A stretch of 64,000 nucleotides of DNA from contig NZ_JAAGUY010000009.1 of NCBI RefSeq assembly GCF_010868145.1, positions 124,001-188,000 on the forward strand. The letters are read 5' to 3'. Both the position numbers and the translations under genes were made by a program. Source of the DNA: Nocardia cyriacigeorgica. GTDB taxonomy: Bacteria > Actinomycetota > Actinomycetes > Mycobacteriales > Mycobacteriaceae. Numbering within the stretch: position 1 is the stretch's first letter; each line of letters opens with the position of its first letter. Below, one piece after another: positions 44,202 through 53,743 of the stretch. Under the pieces are notes generated by a model. That model was not told the DNA's origin. It searched no databases and saw only the letters and a program-made list of their open reading frames with translations.

Positions 44202-44217
44202 TTCCCGTAACTGGGAA
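44202..44217. promoter_or_regulatory. Dyad A inverted repeat, TTCCC-GTAACT-GGGAA
   Basis: A perfect copy, 131 bp from the secreted-protein ATG on the minus strand; no clear rightward gene follows. Its target is uncertain. Confidence 0.5.
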
Positions 44218-44613
44218 GCGTGGCTCGGCGCCGACCGGCGGCTGCGAGAGTGGGCGGGATGTCGTCCCTGGTCGACACCGCGGGGCGGATGACTGCACGG
44301 ACGCGCTTCGCGAGGGGTGGCATCTCCGCCGGGAGGTGTGCGATCTCGGGCACGCCGCCGACCCCGAGGGCATCGTTGCCGGGCGCGACAACAAGACCCC
44401 CCGCGCTATCGCGGTCTACGCGCGGGAAACGATGAACGCGCCTGCGCGGCACGCCATGTTCGAGCAGATCAGTGTCAACAATCAGGCAGGAGGGTGGCGA
44501 AAGCTGGAGGGCTCACGCCGATCCGGTCCGTGGGTGGGCGCGATGGAAGGTCGCGGCGAGAACCCGCGCCAAGGCGGTCCGATGTCGGTGCGGGCCGGAT
44601 GCAGTGCGGCTGT

Positions 44614-45861
44614 CTAACTCGCGGCGGCAGCGAGTTCCGACGGGGCCTCACGCCGCGCCGAGCGGGCGGCGCGGACCGCTGCGGCGGCAAGCATCGGCAG
44701 TCGCGCGTCGCCCAGCGCCATGGCGTGATTGCCGAGACGATTGGTCACGAACGCAATCGATAGTCCGAGGCCGGGCATCGCCATGGCGCCCGAGCCGCCG
44801 ATGCCGTAATGGCCGAGCGCATGCCTGGTCAGGGTGGCTCCCACGATGCCGCGGTGATAGCCGAGCGCGTGGTGGGGCGGTGCGCCGAGAACATAATCGA
44901 AGCGGCTGTTGGCCGGCATCCTGGCGATCATGCGGGTGGTTTCCGGCTTCAGCAATCGCCGATGTCCCAACCGCCCGTCGTTGGCGATCGCGCCGTACAT
45001 CGCGGCCAGGGCTCTGGCGGTGAAGACGCCGTTCCAGCCCGGCATCATCGCGGTGTACGGTCGCTCGCTCTGACTCATCTCCGCCCAGCCGTCGTACACG
45101 ACCCCGCGCAGGGCGGTCAGTGGCCGGACCGAACCGGTCAGCCCGGTCAGTCGATCCAGCGGCACCCGCGCCACATGCAACCGCGGTGACAGCGGCGCGA
45201 TCCGGTGCCGATGGTGTTCGGGGACGCCGAACCAGAGATCGTCCTGTCCCAGCGGCTCGGTCAGTTCGGTGCGTACCAACTCGGGGAACGGCCGACCGGT
45301 CGCGCGCTGGGCGATCTCGGCGACCAGCGTGCCGAAAGTCAGTCCGTGATAGCCGGAGGCGCGCAGGCGAAGGGGGTCGGGCGCCGCGGCGCCGAGTGCG
45401 GCGGCGAGGGCATCGTGGTCGAGCATGTCCGCCGGGTCATCGAGAAGTCCGCGGGTGCGCTGCAGGCCTGCTCGATGGTTGAGTACCTCGCGGACGGTGA
45501 TGCGCTCCTTACCGTTGGCGGCGAACTCGGGCCAATAGGCGGTGACCGGCTCGTCCAGGGCGAGGATGCTGCGCTCGATCAGGCGGTGCGCCACTGTGGC
45601 GGCGACGCCCTTGCCGGTCGAATAGGCCAGCGCCATGGTGTCGCCGTGCCAGCGTCGTTCGGCGTCGGCCCATCCGTCCCAGATGTCGAGCACCGGGTTG
45701 CCGTCCAGATACACCGCCAGCGAGGCGCCGCCATGGCTGCGGCGACGAAACATCGCGAAGAATTTCATGGCCACCGGCGTGAAGCGGTCATCGATGAGCA
45801 TGCGGGCGGCGGGCGGGACAGCGTCCTCGGCCCGCGCACCATCGGTGCCGGCAGCTGGCAT
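44614..45861 (-). CDS. Beta-lactamase-fold serine hydrolase/esterase
   Basis: 415 residues from ATG 45861, with GGAG 8 nt upstream. The class C beta-lactamase/esterase fold is shown by the S-x-x-K motif Ser81-T-G-Lys84 (LAYSTGKGVAAT), the downstream Tyr motif region (ASGYHGLTFGTLVAEIAQRATG) and a C-terminal HYGIGGSGAMAMPGLGLSIAFVTN strand. No signal peptide is visible, so it is cytosolic or peripherally bound. Family members (EstB, LipL/LipE) hydrolyse short esters or lipids; the substrate is not clear. A strong dyad lies upstream. Confidence 0.9.
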   Translation of the reverse strand: MPAAGTDGARAEDAVPPAARMLIDDRFTPVAMKFFAMFRRRSHGGASLAVYLDGNPVLDIWDGWADAERRWHGDTMALAYSTGKGVAATVAHRLIERSILALDEPVTAYWPEFAANGKERITVREVLNHRAGLQRTRGLLDDPADMLDHDALAAALGAAAPDPLRLRASGYHGLTFGTLVAEIAQRATGRPFPELVRTELTEPLGQDDLWFGVPEHHRHRIAPLSPRLHVARVPLDRLTGLTGSVRPLTALRGVVYDGWAEMSQSERPYTAMMPGWNGVFTARALAAMYGAIANDGRLGHRRLLKPETTRMIARMPANSRFDYVLGAPPHHALGYHRGIVGATLTRHALGHYGIGGSGAMAMPGLGLSIAFVTNRLGNHAMALGDARLPMLAAAAVRAARSARREAPSELAAAAS

Positions 45862-45895
45862 GGTTCAGACTCCTTTGTCTGTGTATCCGCCCGGC

Positions 45896-45924
45896 CGCTT
45901 GCTCACTGCTAGCAGTTGCAAGCG
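45896..45924. promoter_or_regulatory. Nested dyad before the esterase gene
   Basis: The 12-bp perfect palindrome ACTGCTAGCAGT (45905-45916) is flanked by CGCTTGC and GCAAGCG. It lies 35 bp before the start codon on the minus strand, like a TetR-family operator. Regulator unknown. Confidence 0.55.
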
Positions 45925-45973
45925 ACCCGCTGCCTCCGAATGTAACCCGTTTCATTACTTCGGGCAATGATCG

Positions 45974-46852
45974 TCAGGGAATGGCCACCGGTGGCAGCGG
46001 CCGCGCCGGCTCGCACCAGACTCGCTCGGCGGGCACCGACACGGTTGTCCGCTCCGGATACCGCAGGGCCGACAAACTGCCGCCGAACACCGCACCGGTG
46101 TCAAGGCACAGGGTGTTGTTCACCCAGACCAAGTCGGCCACCGGGGTATGGCCGTACAGGACCGCTGCCCTCCCGCGATAGTCGTGCGCCCATGGATAAC
46201 GCACCGGAAGCCCGTATTCGTCGGTGGCGCCGCTGGTTTCGCCGTACATGGCGAAGGCCCGAACCCGGCCGGAATCGCGGCCGTGCAGCTCTTCCTTCAG
46301 TCCGGCATGGGCCACGACCAGCTTTCCGCCGTCGAGTACATAGTGACTCACCAATTCCCGGCAGAACTCGCGCGCGGCCCTGCGGAATCCCGCGCTCTCC
46401 TCCCGTAACTGCCGCAGCGATTCGGCGATTCCGTGGGCGAGCCGGACGTTCTTGCCGTCGAGTGCGCGCACCAGCTTGTTCTCGTGGTTTCCGGTCACGC
46501 ACAACGCGGTTCCGGCCTCGACCATGCCCATCACCAGCCGCAGCACCCCAGGAGTATCCGGCCCTCGATCGACCAGATCGCCCAGAAAGACGGCGGTGCG
46601 TCCGCCCGGGTGGTCCGCGCCGACGGGGCGCCCGGATCCGTCGCGGTGCAGCCGGTAGCCGAGAGTGCCGAGCAGCGTCTCCAGCTCTGCCCGGCAGCCG
46701 TGCACGTCGCCGATGACATCGAACGGGCCGGTGAGCTCGCGCCGATCGTGCGGTGCGTCGTAGTCCCCGGTCTCGGCGGCGGGCAGGCCGGCGGTGCGCC
46801 GGTCGTTCGACAACATCCAGTGATCGTCGCGGAGCCGCCACGCCGGTGGCAA
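45974..46852 (-). CDS. Metallophosphoesterase (diadenosine tetraphosphatase/PNKP-phosphatase-like)
   Basis: 292 residues from TTG 46852, 4 bp after the phosphoketolase stop; ATG 46816 is a shorter alternative and neither has a strong ribosome site. The metallophosphatase motifs are intact: GDVHGC, FLGDLVDRGPDT, TGNHENKL, VAHAGL and YGHTPV. These bind two metals and cleave phosphoester or dinucleoside polyphosphate bonds. The spacing suggests co-transcription with the phosphoketolase gene, but no functional link is evident. Related sequences are the phosphatase part of bacterial Pnkp; the kinase and ligase parts are absent. Confidence 0.8.
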   Translation of the reverse strand: MPPAWRLRDDHWMLSNDRRTAGLPAAETGDYDAPHDRRELTGPFDVIGDVHGCRAELETLLGTLGYRLHRDGSGRPVGADHPGGRTAVFLGDLVDRGPDTPGVLRLVMGMVEAGTALCVTGNHENKLVRALDGKNVRLAHGIAESLRQLREESAGFRRAAREFCRELVSHYVLDGGKLVVAHAGLKEELHGRDSGRVRAFAMYGETSGATDEYGLPVRYPWAHDYRGRAAVLYGHTPVADLVWVNNTLCLDTGAVFGGSLSALRYPERTTVSVPAERVWCEPARPLPPVAIP

Positions 46853-46856
46853 GCGA

Positions 46857-49334
46857 TTACTGTCCCGGCCAGGTCCAATCCGCGACGGCAGGAATGTCCT
46901 CGCCGTGCTCTCTGGTCCACGCCCGTGCTCGCAGACGCGCGTCCTGCATCTGCTGACGTAGCCCGCCGGCCTTGTCGCGAAGGGCTGGTACGCGGTCGAT
47001 CACGTCGGTCACCAGGTGGTAGCGATCCATATCGTTGAGCATCACCATGTCGAACGGTGTGGTGGTGGTGCCGCGCTCCTGGTATCCGCGCACATGCAGC
47101 CCATCGTGGTTGGTACGCCGGTAGGTCAGGCGGTGGATCAGCCACGGGTAGCCGTGGAAGGCGAAGATCACCGGGCGACCGCGGGTGAACAGGGTGTCGA
47201 ATTCGGAATCGGGGAGTCCGTGCGGATGGTCGGTACTCGGCAGCAGTCGCATCAGATCCACCACATTGATCACCCGAATCCGCAGCTCGGGAAGGCGGTC
47301 ACGCAGGATGGCCGCGGCGGCCAGCGTTTCGAGGGTCGGCACGTCGCCCGCACAGGCCAGCACCACGTCGGGCTCGGCGCCGAGTTCGTCGTTGTTGCCC
47401 GCCCAGTCCCAGATACCGATGCCCCGCGCACAGTGCAGCGCGGCGGCATCGACCGACAGCCAATCGGCCTGCGGCTGTTTACCGGCCACCACCACGTTCA
47501 CGTAATGGCGGGAACGAAGGCAGTGGTCGAAGGTGGACAGCAGCGTGTTGGCATCCGGTGGCAGATACACCCGCACGATCTCGGGCTTCTTGTTCAGCAC
47601 CACATCGAGGAATCCGGGGTCCTGATGGGTGAATCCGTTGTGGTCCTGGCGCCACACATGGGAGGAGAGCAGATAGTTCAGGCTCGGAATCGGCTGCCGC
47701 CACGGCACCGCGGCACTCGCGTCCAGCCATTTGGCGTGCTGGTTGAACATGGCGTCCACGATGTGCACGAACGCCTCGTAACAGGTGAACACCCCGTGCC
47801 TGCCGGTGAGTAGATACCCCTCGAGCAGGCCCTGGCACATGTGCTCGGACAGCACCTCGATCACCCGGCCGCTGCGGTCGAGATCGACATCGAATTCGTC
47901 GATCTCGACCTGCCAGTTGCGCCCTGTGACCTCGAGTATGTCCTGTAATCGATTGCTGGCCAGCTCATCCGGCGCGAAGGTGAGGAAGTTGTGCACGTTG
48001 CGCGCGGTCACTTCACGCAGCCAGCCGCCGAGTACGCGGGTGGCCTCGTGGTGTGTGGCGCCGGGTGCAGGCACCTCGACGCCGAAATCCCGCCAGTCCG
48101 GCAGCCGCAGATCGCGCACGAGGGCGCCGCCGTTGCTCACCGGGTTCGCGCTCATTCGCTTGTCACCGGACGGCACCAGCCCCATCAGCTCGGATACCGG
48201 CGCCCCGGATTCGTCGAAAAGTTCTGCGGGCCGATAGGACTGCATCCACCGTTCGAGCACCGCCCGATGGCCGTCGTCGGTGCGTGCCGCGGGCAACGGC
48301 ACCTGATGGGCACGGAAGGTGCCCTCCACCTGATCACCGTCCACCAGAGGGGGACAGGTCCAGCCCTTGGGAGTACGCAGCACGATCATCGGCCAATGCG
48401 GACGCGTGCCGTCGCCACCGCCCCGCGCCGCACGTTGGATCTGAGCGATCCGCTCCAGCGCGGTGTCCATCGCTTCGGCCATGTCCTGATGTACCTGTGC
48501 CGGATCCCGGCCGGACACCACCAGCGGCTCATATCTGTAACCGCGCAGCAACGAGATCAGCTCGGGTTCGGGTATCCGCGCCAGGATGGTCGGGTTGGCG
48601 ATCTTGTATTCGTTGAGCGCGAGAATCGGCAGTACCGCGCCGTCGCGGCCCGGGTTGAGGAACTTGTTCGCATGCCAGCTGCCTGCCAGCGGCCCGGTCT
48701 CGGCCTCGCCGTCACCGACCACGCAGAACACCGTGAGATCCGGATTGTCCAAGGCCGCGCCGAACGCGTGCAGCAGCGAATAGCCCAGCTCACCGCCCTC
48801 GTGCAGCGAGCCTGGTGTTTCCGGCGCGCAGTGGCTCGGCACGCCACCGGGGAAGGAGAACTGCGCGAAAAGTGCACGCATACCGTCCAGGTCGCGCGGG
48901 ACATGGCTATAGAGCTCCGAGTAGGTGCCCTCGAGCCAGGCGCAGGCATTCGGTCCTGGACCGCCATGGCCGGGACCGGCGATGAAGACGGCGTTCAGAT
49001 CGCGGGCCAGGATCGCCCGATTGGCATGTACCCACACGAGATTCAGGCCAGGTACCGTGCCGAAATGGCCGAGCAGCCTCGGTTTGATGTGTTCGGCGCG
49101 CAGTGGTTGGCGCAGCAGCGGATTGGCCATCAGATAGATCTGGCCCACCGACAGGTAGTTCGCGGCCCGCCACCAGGCGTCCACGGCCTCGAGTTCTTCG
49201 GTGTCGAGCGGGCCCGGAGCATCGGTGAGCCGATAGGGGCGTGGTGCTACCGAGATCCCGCCGCCGCCACCGACATTGTCGGCCGAGGTGTCCTCGGCAG
49301 CTGGATTACCGTCGGAACCGGCCGGCTGTGCCAT
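46857..49334 (-). CDS. xfp: Phosphoketolase (xylulose-5-phosphate/fructose-6-phosphate)
   Basis: 825 residues from ATG 49334, with GAGGAGA 7 nt upstream. The TPP-enzyme signatures of phosphoketolases are present: [72 protein letters not shown] and [13 protein letters not shown]. It cleaves xylulose-5-phosphate with phosphate to acetyl-phosphate and glyceraldehyde-3-phosphate. No acetate kinase or pta is adjacent. Likely first gene of an operon with the phosphatase downstream. Confidence 0.95.
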   Translation of the reverse strand: MAQPAGSDGNPAAEDTSADNVGGGGGISVAPRPYRLTDAPGPLDTEELEAVDAWWRAANYLSVGQIYLMANPLLRQPLRAEHIKPRLLGHFGTVPGLNLVWVHANRAILARDLNAVFIAGPGHGGPGPNACAWLEGTYSELYSHVPRDLDGMRALFAQFSFPGGVPSHCAPETPGSLHEGGELGYSLLHAFGAALDNPDLTVFCVVGDGEAETGPLAGSWHANKFLNPGRDGAVLPILALNEYKIANPTILARIPEPELISLLRGYRYEPLVVSGRDPAQVHQDMAEAMDTALERIAQIQRAARGGGDGTRPHWPMIVLRTPKGWTCPPLVDGDQVEGTFRAHQVPLPAARTDDGHRAVLERWMQSYRPAELFDESGAPVSELMGLVPSGDKRMSANPVSNGGALVRDLRLPDWRDFGVEVPAPGATHHEATRVLGGWLREVTARNVHNFLTFAPDELASNRLQDILEVTGRNWQVEIDEFDVDLDRSGRVIEVLSEHMCQGLLEGYLLTGRHGVFTCYEAFVHIVDAMFNQHAKWLDASAAVPWRQPIPSLNYLLSSHVWRQDHNGFTHQDPGFLDVVLNKKPEIVRVYLPPDANTLLSTFDHCLRSRHYVNVVVAGKQPQADWLSVDAAALHCARGIGIWDWAGNNDELGAEPDVVLACAGDVPTLETLAAAAILRDRLPELRIRVINVVDLMRLLPSTDHPHGLPDSEFDTLFTRGRPVIFAFHGYPWLIHRLTYRRTNHDGLHVRGYQERGTTTTPFDMVMLNDMDRYHLVTDVIDRVPALRDKAGGLRQQMQDARLRARAWTREHGEDIPAVADWTWPGQ

Positions 49335-49529
49335 TGGCGACTCTCCTCACGTTCGTGCCACGCACCGGATGGAGATTCCCCGTCAGGTTACCGGCGGTAT
49401 CCCGTCCCGGCCCAGTACTTCGGGCACAGTTCGGCCTCACTGCGGGTGCGCGGCGGAGTCGGAGGCTCGTCTGCCTTCGTCTGTGGCCTGCGGCAGCTAC
49501 GGACGATGACGTCGATTAGGGTGCGCGGC

Positions 49530-50114
49530 ATGCCTACCTCCGCCAGGATCATCGGTATCGCCACCATCGCCGCCGCCGCGTTCGCGCTGGGCGCCTGCGG
49601 CTCGGACGACAGCTCCGGCACCGACGCCGCGGCCACCACCAGCGCGGCCACCACCAGCGCCGCGGCCGCTACCGGTGGGAACACCGCCAAACCGTCCACC
49701 GGCCGCGCATGCACCGCCGACGACATCGGCGTGACCGGCGGTTTCGGTGAGGCCCCCACCATCACCATTCCGGACGATTGCGACGCACCGACCGAACTGA
49801 TCGTCAAGGACCTGGTCGTCGGCTCCGGCCCCGGCGCGCAGGCAGGCCAGGAACTGGAGATGAACTACACCCTGGTGACGTGGTCGGACAAGCAGAAGCT
49901 GGACAGCTCCTTCGACCGCGGCCAGCCGTTCGATCTGACGCTCGGTGCGGGCATGGTCATCCCGGGCTGGGACCAGGGCCTGGAAGGTGTGCAGGAGGGT
50001 ACTCGGCGGCTGCTGATCATCCCGCCGGACCTCGGCTACGGTGCGGGCGGTAACGGCATCAAGCCGAACGAGACCCTTGTCTTCGTCACCGATGCGGTCG
50101 ACGTGCCGGATTGA
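49530..50114 (+). CDS. FKBP-type peptidyl-prolyl isomerase lipoprotein
   Basis: 194 residues from ATG 49530 (GTG 49521 alternative). TAGGGT ends 7 nt before the ATG without a ribosome site, suggesting a leaderless transcript. The signal sequence ends in lipobox LGAC with lipidated Cys23. A Ser/Ala/Thr linker leads to an FKBP domain: VVGSGPGAQAGQELEMNYTLV, SSFDRGQPFDLTLGAGMVIPGWDQGLEGVQEGTRRLLIIPPDLGYG. It would fold proteins at the outer face of the membrane. The next gene is trigger factor, so two FKBP-fold foldases adjoin. A hairpin terminator follows. Confidence 0.9.
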   Translation: MPTSARIIGIATIAAAAFALGACGSDDSSGTDAAATTSAATTSAAAATGGNTAKPSTGRACTADDIGVTGGFGEAPTITIPDDCDAPTELIVKDLVVGSGPGAQAGQELEMNYTLVTWSDKQKLDSSFDRGQPFDLTLGAGMVIPGWDQGLEGVQEGTRRLLIIPPDLGYGAGGNGIKPNETLVFVTDAVDVPD

Positions 50115-50133
50115 TCTGCCGCTGGCGCGGCGT

Positions 50134-50162
50134 GTTCGCGGCCCCTTGGCCGGGCCGCGAAC
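50134..50162 (+). terminator. Hairpin after the FKBP gene
   Basis: GTTCGCGGCCC pairs with GGGCCGCGAAC (11 bp) with a 7-nt loop. The same two arms reappear after clpP2. Confidence 0.85.
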
Positions 50163-50267
50163 GGGCTCCTCGAGGTCGCCGTGGGTCGTGCGTTGCCCGG
50201 TGATCTGCTGTTTCTCCGTATCTCGTGACGATGTATCCGGCGCGCTGGGCCGATACCCAACGACCGA

Positions 50268-50298
50268 TTGCAGGACGTGGGCACCGGTCGACTAACCT
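50268..50298 (+). promoter_or_regulatory. Candidate tig promoter
   Basis: TTGCAG (50268-50273) and TAACCT (50293-50298) with a 19-bp spacer, about 70 bp before the start of tig. Confidence 0.4.
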
Positions 50299-50365
50299 TG
50301 CGGGGATGCGATCGGGGGGACCACCGACGTCAACGACCAATGAACTACGAACAAGGAGCATGTCC

Positions 50366-51757
50366 GTGAAGAGCACCGTCGAGCAGCTGAGCCCGACCCG
50401 GGTCCGGATCAATGTCGAGGTGCCCTTCGAGGAGCTGAAGCCGGACTTCGACAAGGCCTACAAGGCCCTGGCCAAGCAGGTCCGTATCCCCGGCTTCCGC
50501 CCGGGCAAGGCACCGGCCAAGCTGCTCGAGGCCCGCCTCGGCCGCGGCGCGATCCTGGAGCAGGTCGTCAACGACGTGCTGCCGGCCCGCTACAGCGAGG
50601 CCGTGACCACCTCCGAGGTGAAGGTCATCGGTCAGCCCGAGATCGAGATCACCAAGATCGAAGACGGCGAAGAGCTGGCCTTCACCGCCGAGGTCGACGT
50701 TCGCCCGGAGATCACCCTGCCCGACTACAGCACCATCGCGGTGACCGTCGACGCGATCACCATCGGCGACGACGACATCGAGGAGCAGCTGCAGTCGCTG
50801 CGTCAGCGCTTCGGCACCCTCACCGGCGTCGAGCGCGCCGTGCAGGAGGGCGACTTCATCTCCATCGACCTGTCGGCCACCGTCGACGGCGAGGACGTCC
50901 CCGAGGCCTCGACCACCGGGCTGTCCCATGAGGTCGGCTCCGGCCAGCTCATCGAAGGCCTTGACGAGGCCGTGGTCGGCCTGTCGGCCGGTGAGTCCAA
51001 GGAGTTCACCTCCACCCTGGTCGCGGGCGAGCACGCGGGCAAGGACGCCGTCATCACCGTCACCGTCGCTTCGGTCAAGGAGCGCGAGCTGCCGGAGGCC
51101 GACGACGAGTTCGCCCAGCTGGCCAGCGAATTCGACACCCTCGACGAGCTGAAGACCGATCTGCGCGGCCGCGTGGAGCGGGTCAGGAAGGTCGAGCAGG
51201 CCGGCGATATCCGCGACAAGGTGCTCGAGCAGCTGCTCGAGCAGGTCGAGGTGCCGCTGCCCGAGGCGGTGGTCAAGGCCGAGATCGACGCCGTCGAGCA
51301 CGACGCCGTGCACGGCTTCGACCACGACGAGGCCAAGTTCGCCGAGGCGCTCGAAGCCCAGGGGTCCAGCCGCGAGGAGTTCGACAAGGACACCAAGGAG
51401 GCCGCCGAGAAGTCGGTGAAGACCCAGCTGCTGCTGGACGCCATCGCCGAGGCCGAGGGCACTCAGGTCGGCCAGGAAGAGCTCACCGAGCGCATCCTGT
51501 TCCAGGCCCAGCGCTACGGCATGTCGCCCGAGCAGTTCATCCAGCAGGTGCAGCAGGCGGGCCAGCTCGGTGCGGTGTTCGCCGACGTGCGCCGCGGCAA
51601 GGCGCTGGCCGGTGTGGTCGGCCAGGCCACCGTCACCGACTCCGACGGCAACGCCGTCGACACCACCGAAATGTTCGGTGGGCCGGAGGATTCGGCCGAG
51701 GAGACCGCTGAGGCCACCGCCGAGACCGTCGAGGCTTCGGCCGACGACGAGAAGTAA
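50366..51757 (+). CDS. tig: Trigger factor, ribosome-associated chaperone
   Basis: 463 residues from GTG 50366. This start is chosen because AAGGAG lies 7 nt upstream and yields the usual [24 protein letters not shown] 50360 is only 1 nt from the ribosome site. The ribosome-binding signature is GFRPGKAP. The FKBP-like isomerase domain spans ~160-245 ([21 protein letters not shown]...), followed by the helical C-terminal arms and an acidic tail ([16 protein letters not shown]). It binds nascent chains at the ribosome exit. The order tig-clpP1-clpP2-clpX matches mycobacteria. Confidence 0.97.
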   Translation: MKSTVEQLSPTRVRINVEVPFEELKPDFDKAYKALAKQVRIPGFRPGKAPAKLLEARLGRGAILEQVVNDVLPARYSEAVTTSEVKVIGQPEIEITKIEDGEELAFTAEVDVRPEITLPDYSTIAVTVDAITIGDDDIEEQLQSLRQRFGTLTGVERAVQEGDFISIDLSATVDGEDVPEASTTGLSHEVGSGQLIEGLDEAVVGLSAGESKEFTSTLVAGEHAGKDAVITVTVASVKERELPEADDEFAQLASEFDTLDELKTDLRGRVERVRKVEQAGDIRDKVLEQLLEQVEVPLPEAVVKAEIDAVEHDAVHGFDHDEAKFAEALEAQGSSREEFDKDTKEAAEKSVKTQLLLDAIAEAEGTQVGQEELTERILFQAQRYGMSPEQFIQQVQQAGQLGAVFADVRRGKALAGVVGQATVTDSDGNAVDTTEMFGGPEDSAEETAEATAETVEASADDEK

Positions 51758-51816
51758 GCCGAGCGGCGAAGAACCATTGAGAGACCAGCGTGATGGGGCC
51801 CTTCAGGGGTTTGTGA

Positions 51817-51832
51817 TTGCGCTGTGAGCGAA
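51817..51832 (-). promoter_or_regulatory. ClgR-type box before clpP1
   Basis: On the minus strand TTCGCTCACAGCGCAA fits the actinobacterial ClgR consensus core CGC-Y-N-A-N-R-GCG exactly. It is 85 bp before the clpP1 start and ~40 bp upstream of a -10-like TAATGT. ClgR activates clpP genes in mycobacteria and Streptomyces. Confidence 0.7.
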
Positions 51833-51916
51833 GAAGGGCGGTACCGGGAGTTCGGTGCCGCCCTGCTTCGTTAATGTTTGTGTCAGCAACGAGCCGGCGA
51901 GAGAAGGCAGGTATCC

Positions 51917-52528
51917 GTGACAATCAACCAGGCAGGGGTCATGACATCCGCGACTGCTGGTCTCAACCTCAGTGATTCGGTGTACGAGCGCCTGCTGCGT
52001 GAGCGCATCATCTTCCTCGGCACCCAGGTCGACGACGACATCGCGAACAAGCTCTGCGCGCAGATCCTGCTTCTGACGGCCGAAGATCCGACCAAGGACA
52101 TCGCGCTCTACATCAACTCGCCGGGTGGCTCGGTGACCGCCGGTATGGCCATCTACGACACGATGCAGTTCGCCGAATGCGATATCGCGACCTACGGCAT
52201 GGGTCTCGCCGCATCGATGGGCCAGTTCCTGCTCACCGCGGGGACCAAGGGCAAGCGTTTCGCGCTGCCGCACGCGCGCATCATGATGCACCAGCCCTCG
52301 GCCGGTATCGGTGGTTCGGCCGCCGATATCGCGATCATGGCCGAGCAGTTCGCGCACACCAAGCGGGAACTGAACGAGCTGCAGGCGCTGCACACCGGTA
52401 ACTCCATCGAGCAGGTGACCGCCGACGCCGACCGTGACCGCTGGTTCACCGCGACCGAAGCCAAGGACTACGGCTTCATCGATCACGTGATCACCCACGC
52501 GAATCAGGCCAACGGCGCAGGCCACTGA
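51917..52528 (+). CDS. clpP1: ATP-dependent Clp protease subunit ClpP1
   Basis: 203 residues from GTG 51917, with AGAAGG 9 nt upstream; ATG 51941 is an alternative. Catalytic Ser100 (GLAASMGQF) and His125 ([11 protein letters not shown]) are present. The [17 protein letters not shown]...[15 protein letters not shown] start and [18 protein letters not shown] are typical. The [13 protein letters not shown] helix follows. Actinobacterial ClpP1 and ClpP2 form a mixed two-ring protease with ClpX or ClpC. clpP2 begins 32 bp after. Confidence 0.96.
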   Translation: MTINQAGVMTSATAGLNLSDSVYERLLRERIIFLGTQVDDDIANKLCAQILLLTAEDPTKDIALYINSPGGSVTAGMAIYDTMQFAECDIATYGMGLAASMGQFLLTAGTKGKRFALPHARIMMHQPSAGIGGSAADIAIMAEQFAHTKRELNELQALHTGNSIEQVTADADRDRWFTATEAKDYGFIDHVITHANQANGAGH

Positions 52529-52560
52529 GCGGACACCCTTACAAGACTTTGGAGACGAAG

Positions 52561-53229
52561 ATGGCCAACCTGATCGACCCCCGCGCAGGCCTGTCCGGTA
52601 TCGCGCCGGCGAGCCCGCAGGCCCGCTACATCCTGCCGTCGTTCATCGAGCACTCGAGCTTCGGCGTCAAGGAGTCCAACCCGTACAACAAGCTGTTCGA
52701 GGAGCGCATCATCTTCCTCGGCGTGCAGGTCGACGACGCCTCGGCGAACGACATCATGGCCCAGCTGCTGGTGCTCGAGTCGCTCGATCCCGATCGCGAC
52801 ATCACCATGTACATCAACTCGCCGGGTGGCTCGTTCACCTCGCTGATGGCCATCTACGACACCATGCAGTACGTGCGTGCCGATGTGGCCACCGTCTGCC
52901 TCGGCCAGGCCGCCTCTGCCGCGGCCGTGCTGCTGGCCGCCGGTACCCCCGGTAAGCGCGCCTGCCTGCCCAACGCACGCGTGCTCATCCACCAGCCGTC
53001 GCTGGAGGGTGGCATCCAGGGGCAGGTGTCGGATCTGGAGATCCAGGCCGCCGAGATCGAGCGCATGCGTCGTCTGATGGAGACCACGCTGGCCCGGCAC
53101 ACCGGCAAGGACGCCGACACCATCCGCAAGGACACCGACCGCGACAAGATCCTGACGGCCGAGGAGGCCAGGGAATACGGGATCATCGATACGGTGTTCG
53201 ACTACCGCAAGCTCAGCGCACAGAAGTAA
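52561..53229 (+). CDS. clpP2: ATP-dependent Clp protease subunit ClpP2
   Basis: 222 residues from ATG 52561, with GGAG 6 nt upstream. Catalytic Ser119 ([15 protein letters not shown]) and His144 (RVLIHQPSL) are present; the longer N-terminus ([34 protein letters not shown]) marks it as ClpP2. It pairs with ClpP1. A very large nested hairpin follows, separating this operon from clpX. Confidence 0.96.
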   Translation: MANLIDPRAGLSGIAPASPQARYILPSFIEHSSFGVKESNPYNKLFEERIIFLGVQVDDASANDIMAQLLVLESLDPDRDITMYINSPGGSFTSLMAIYDTMQYVRADVATVCLGQAASAAAVLLAAGTPGKRACLPNARVLIHQPSLEGGIQGQVSDLEIQAAEIERMRRLMETTLARHTGKDADTIRKDTDRDKILTAEEAREYGIIDTVFDYRKLSAQK

Positions 53230-53253
53230 TTGGCGGCGCCTGCGGCACCGCGT

Positions 53254-53344
53254 GTTCGCGGCCCCTTTGTGTCTCGCGTCTCCGCTACCGCTGCTTGCCT
53301 TCGGCTTGCGCAGCGGCAGCGGAGACGCGAGACGGGCCGCGAAC
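53254..53344 (+). terminator. Large nested hairpin after clpP2
   Basis: Three nested arms: outer GTTCGCGGCCC/GGGCCGCGAAC (53254-53264/53334-53344), middle 15 bp TCTCGCGTCTCCGCT/AGCGGAGACGCGAGA (53272-53286/53318-53332), inner CCGCTGC/GCAGCGG (53288-53294/53310-53316). The outer arms equal the FKBP terminator arms. Confidence 0.8.
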
Positions 53345-53743
53345 TTTGTGCCCGGTCTCGCTTCGCTCGAAAATTGAGGTGTGACCGGCACATGTCAAGA
53401 CCGCGGTCCAGCCGGGCCGCGGTACGGCTGGGTCGTTCGGCGTCGGGTGTCGGCGACACGCGCGGTTGCTGAGCTGTTGCGCGTGGCGCGGACAGTCCAG
53501 CTACCGGGCGGATCAGGTGAATCATGGTGAGAACCCGCACAACCCCGGCGAGAAACATGCGCGAGTTGTCGACCTGTATCGCGCACACCGGGTACGGTCG
53601 TCCTAGGGACCTTTGCTCCCGGTTGACAGCAGTGCACCACCACCCGGATACGGTCGACGGATTCAACGACACCTCCCACTGGTGGCGGAAAGCTGGCAAC
53701 TGGATGGACGGTTGCACGCGAACAAGGAAGTAGGACCCACGAG
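53345..53743 (+). other. clpX upstream region
   Basis: 399 bp without a convincing gene. It contains the clpX promoter candidate at 53623-53652 and a few GC-rich inverted repeats but no copy of dyads A or B. Confidence 0.4.
53623..53652 (+). promoter_or_regulatory. Candidate clpX promoter
   Basis: A consensus -35 TTGACA (53623-53628), an 18-bp spacer and GATACG (53647-53652). It gives a ~85-nt leader before the clpX ATG. Confidence 0.5.

Larger units (their letters stand above)
44072..44613. other. 542-bp region with both dyads and no convincing gene
   Basis: Holds dyad B (44148-44167) and dyad A (44202-44217) 34 bp apart, the only place they meet. To the right a rightward frame stays open from about 44243 to 44617 with reasonable codon use from ~44258 to 44425, but it lacks an ATG/GTG with ribosome site near its start. 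The best candidate start is a GTG at 44336 (93 residues, no recognised motif). It could be a small or decayed gene; I do not call one. Confidence 0.5.

Noticed and set aside
44336..44617. 93-codon rightward reading frame as a gene
   Set aside because: No family resemblance, doubtful start, codon use degrades in the second half.
47991..49529. N-terminal extension of the FKBP frame across the phosphoketolase gene
   Set aside because: Antisense to xfp; the lipoprotein signal starting at 49530 sets the true start.
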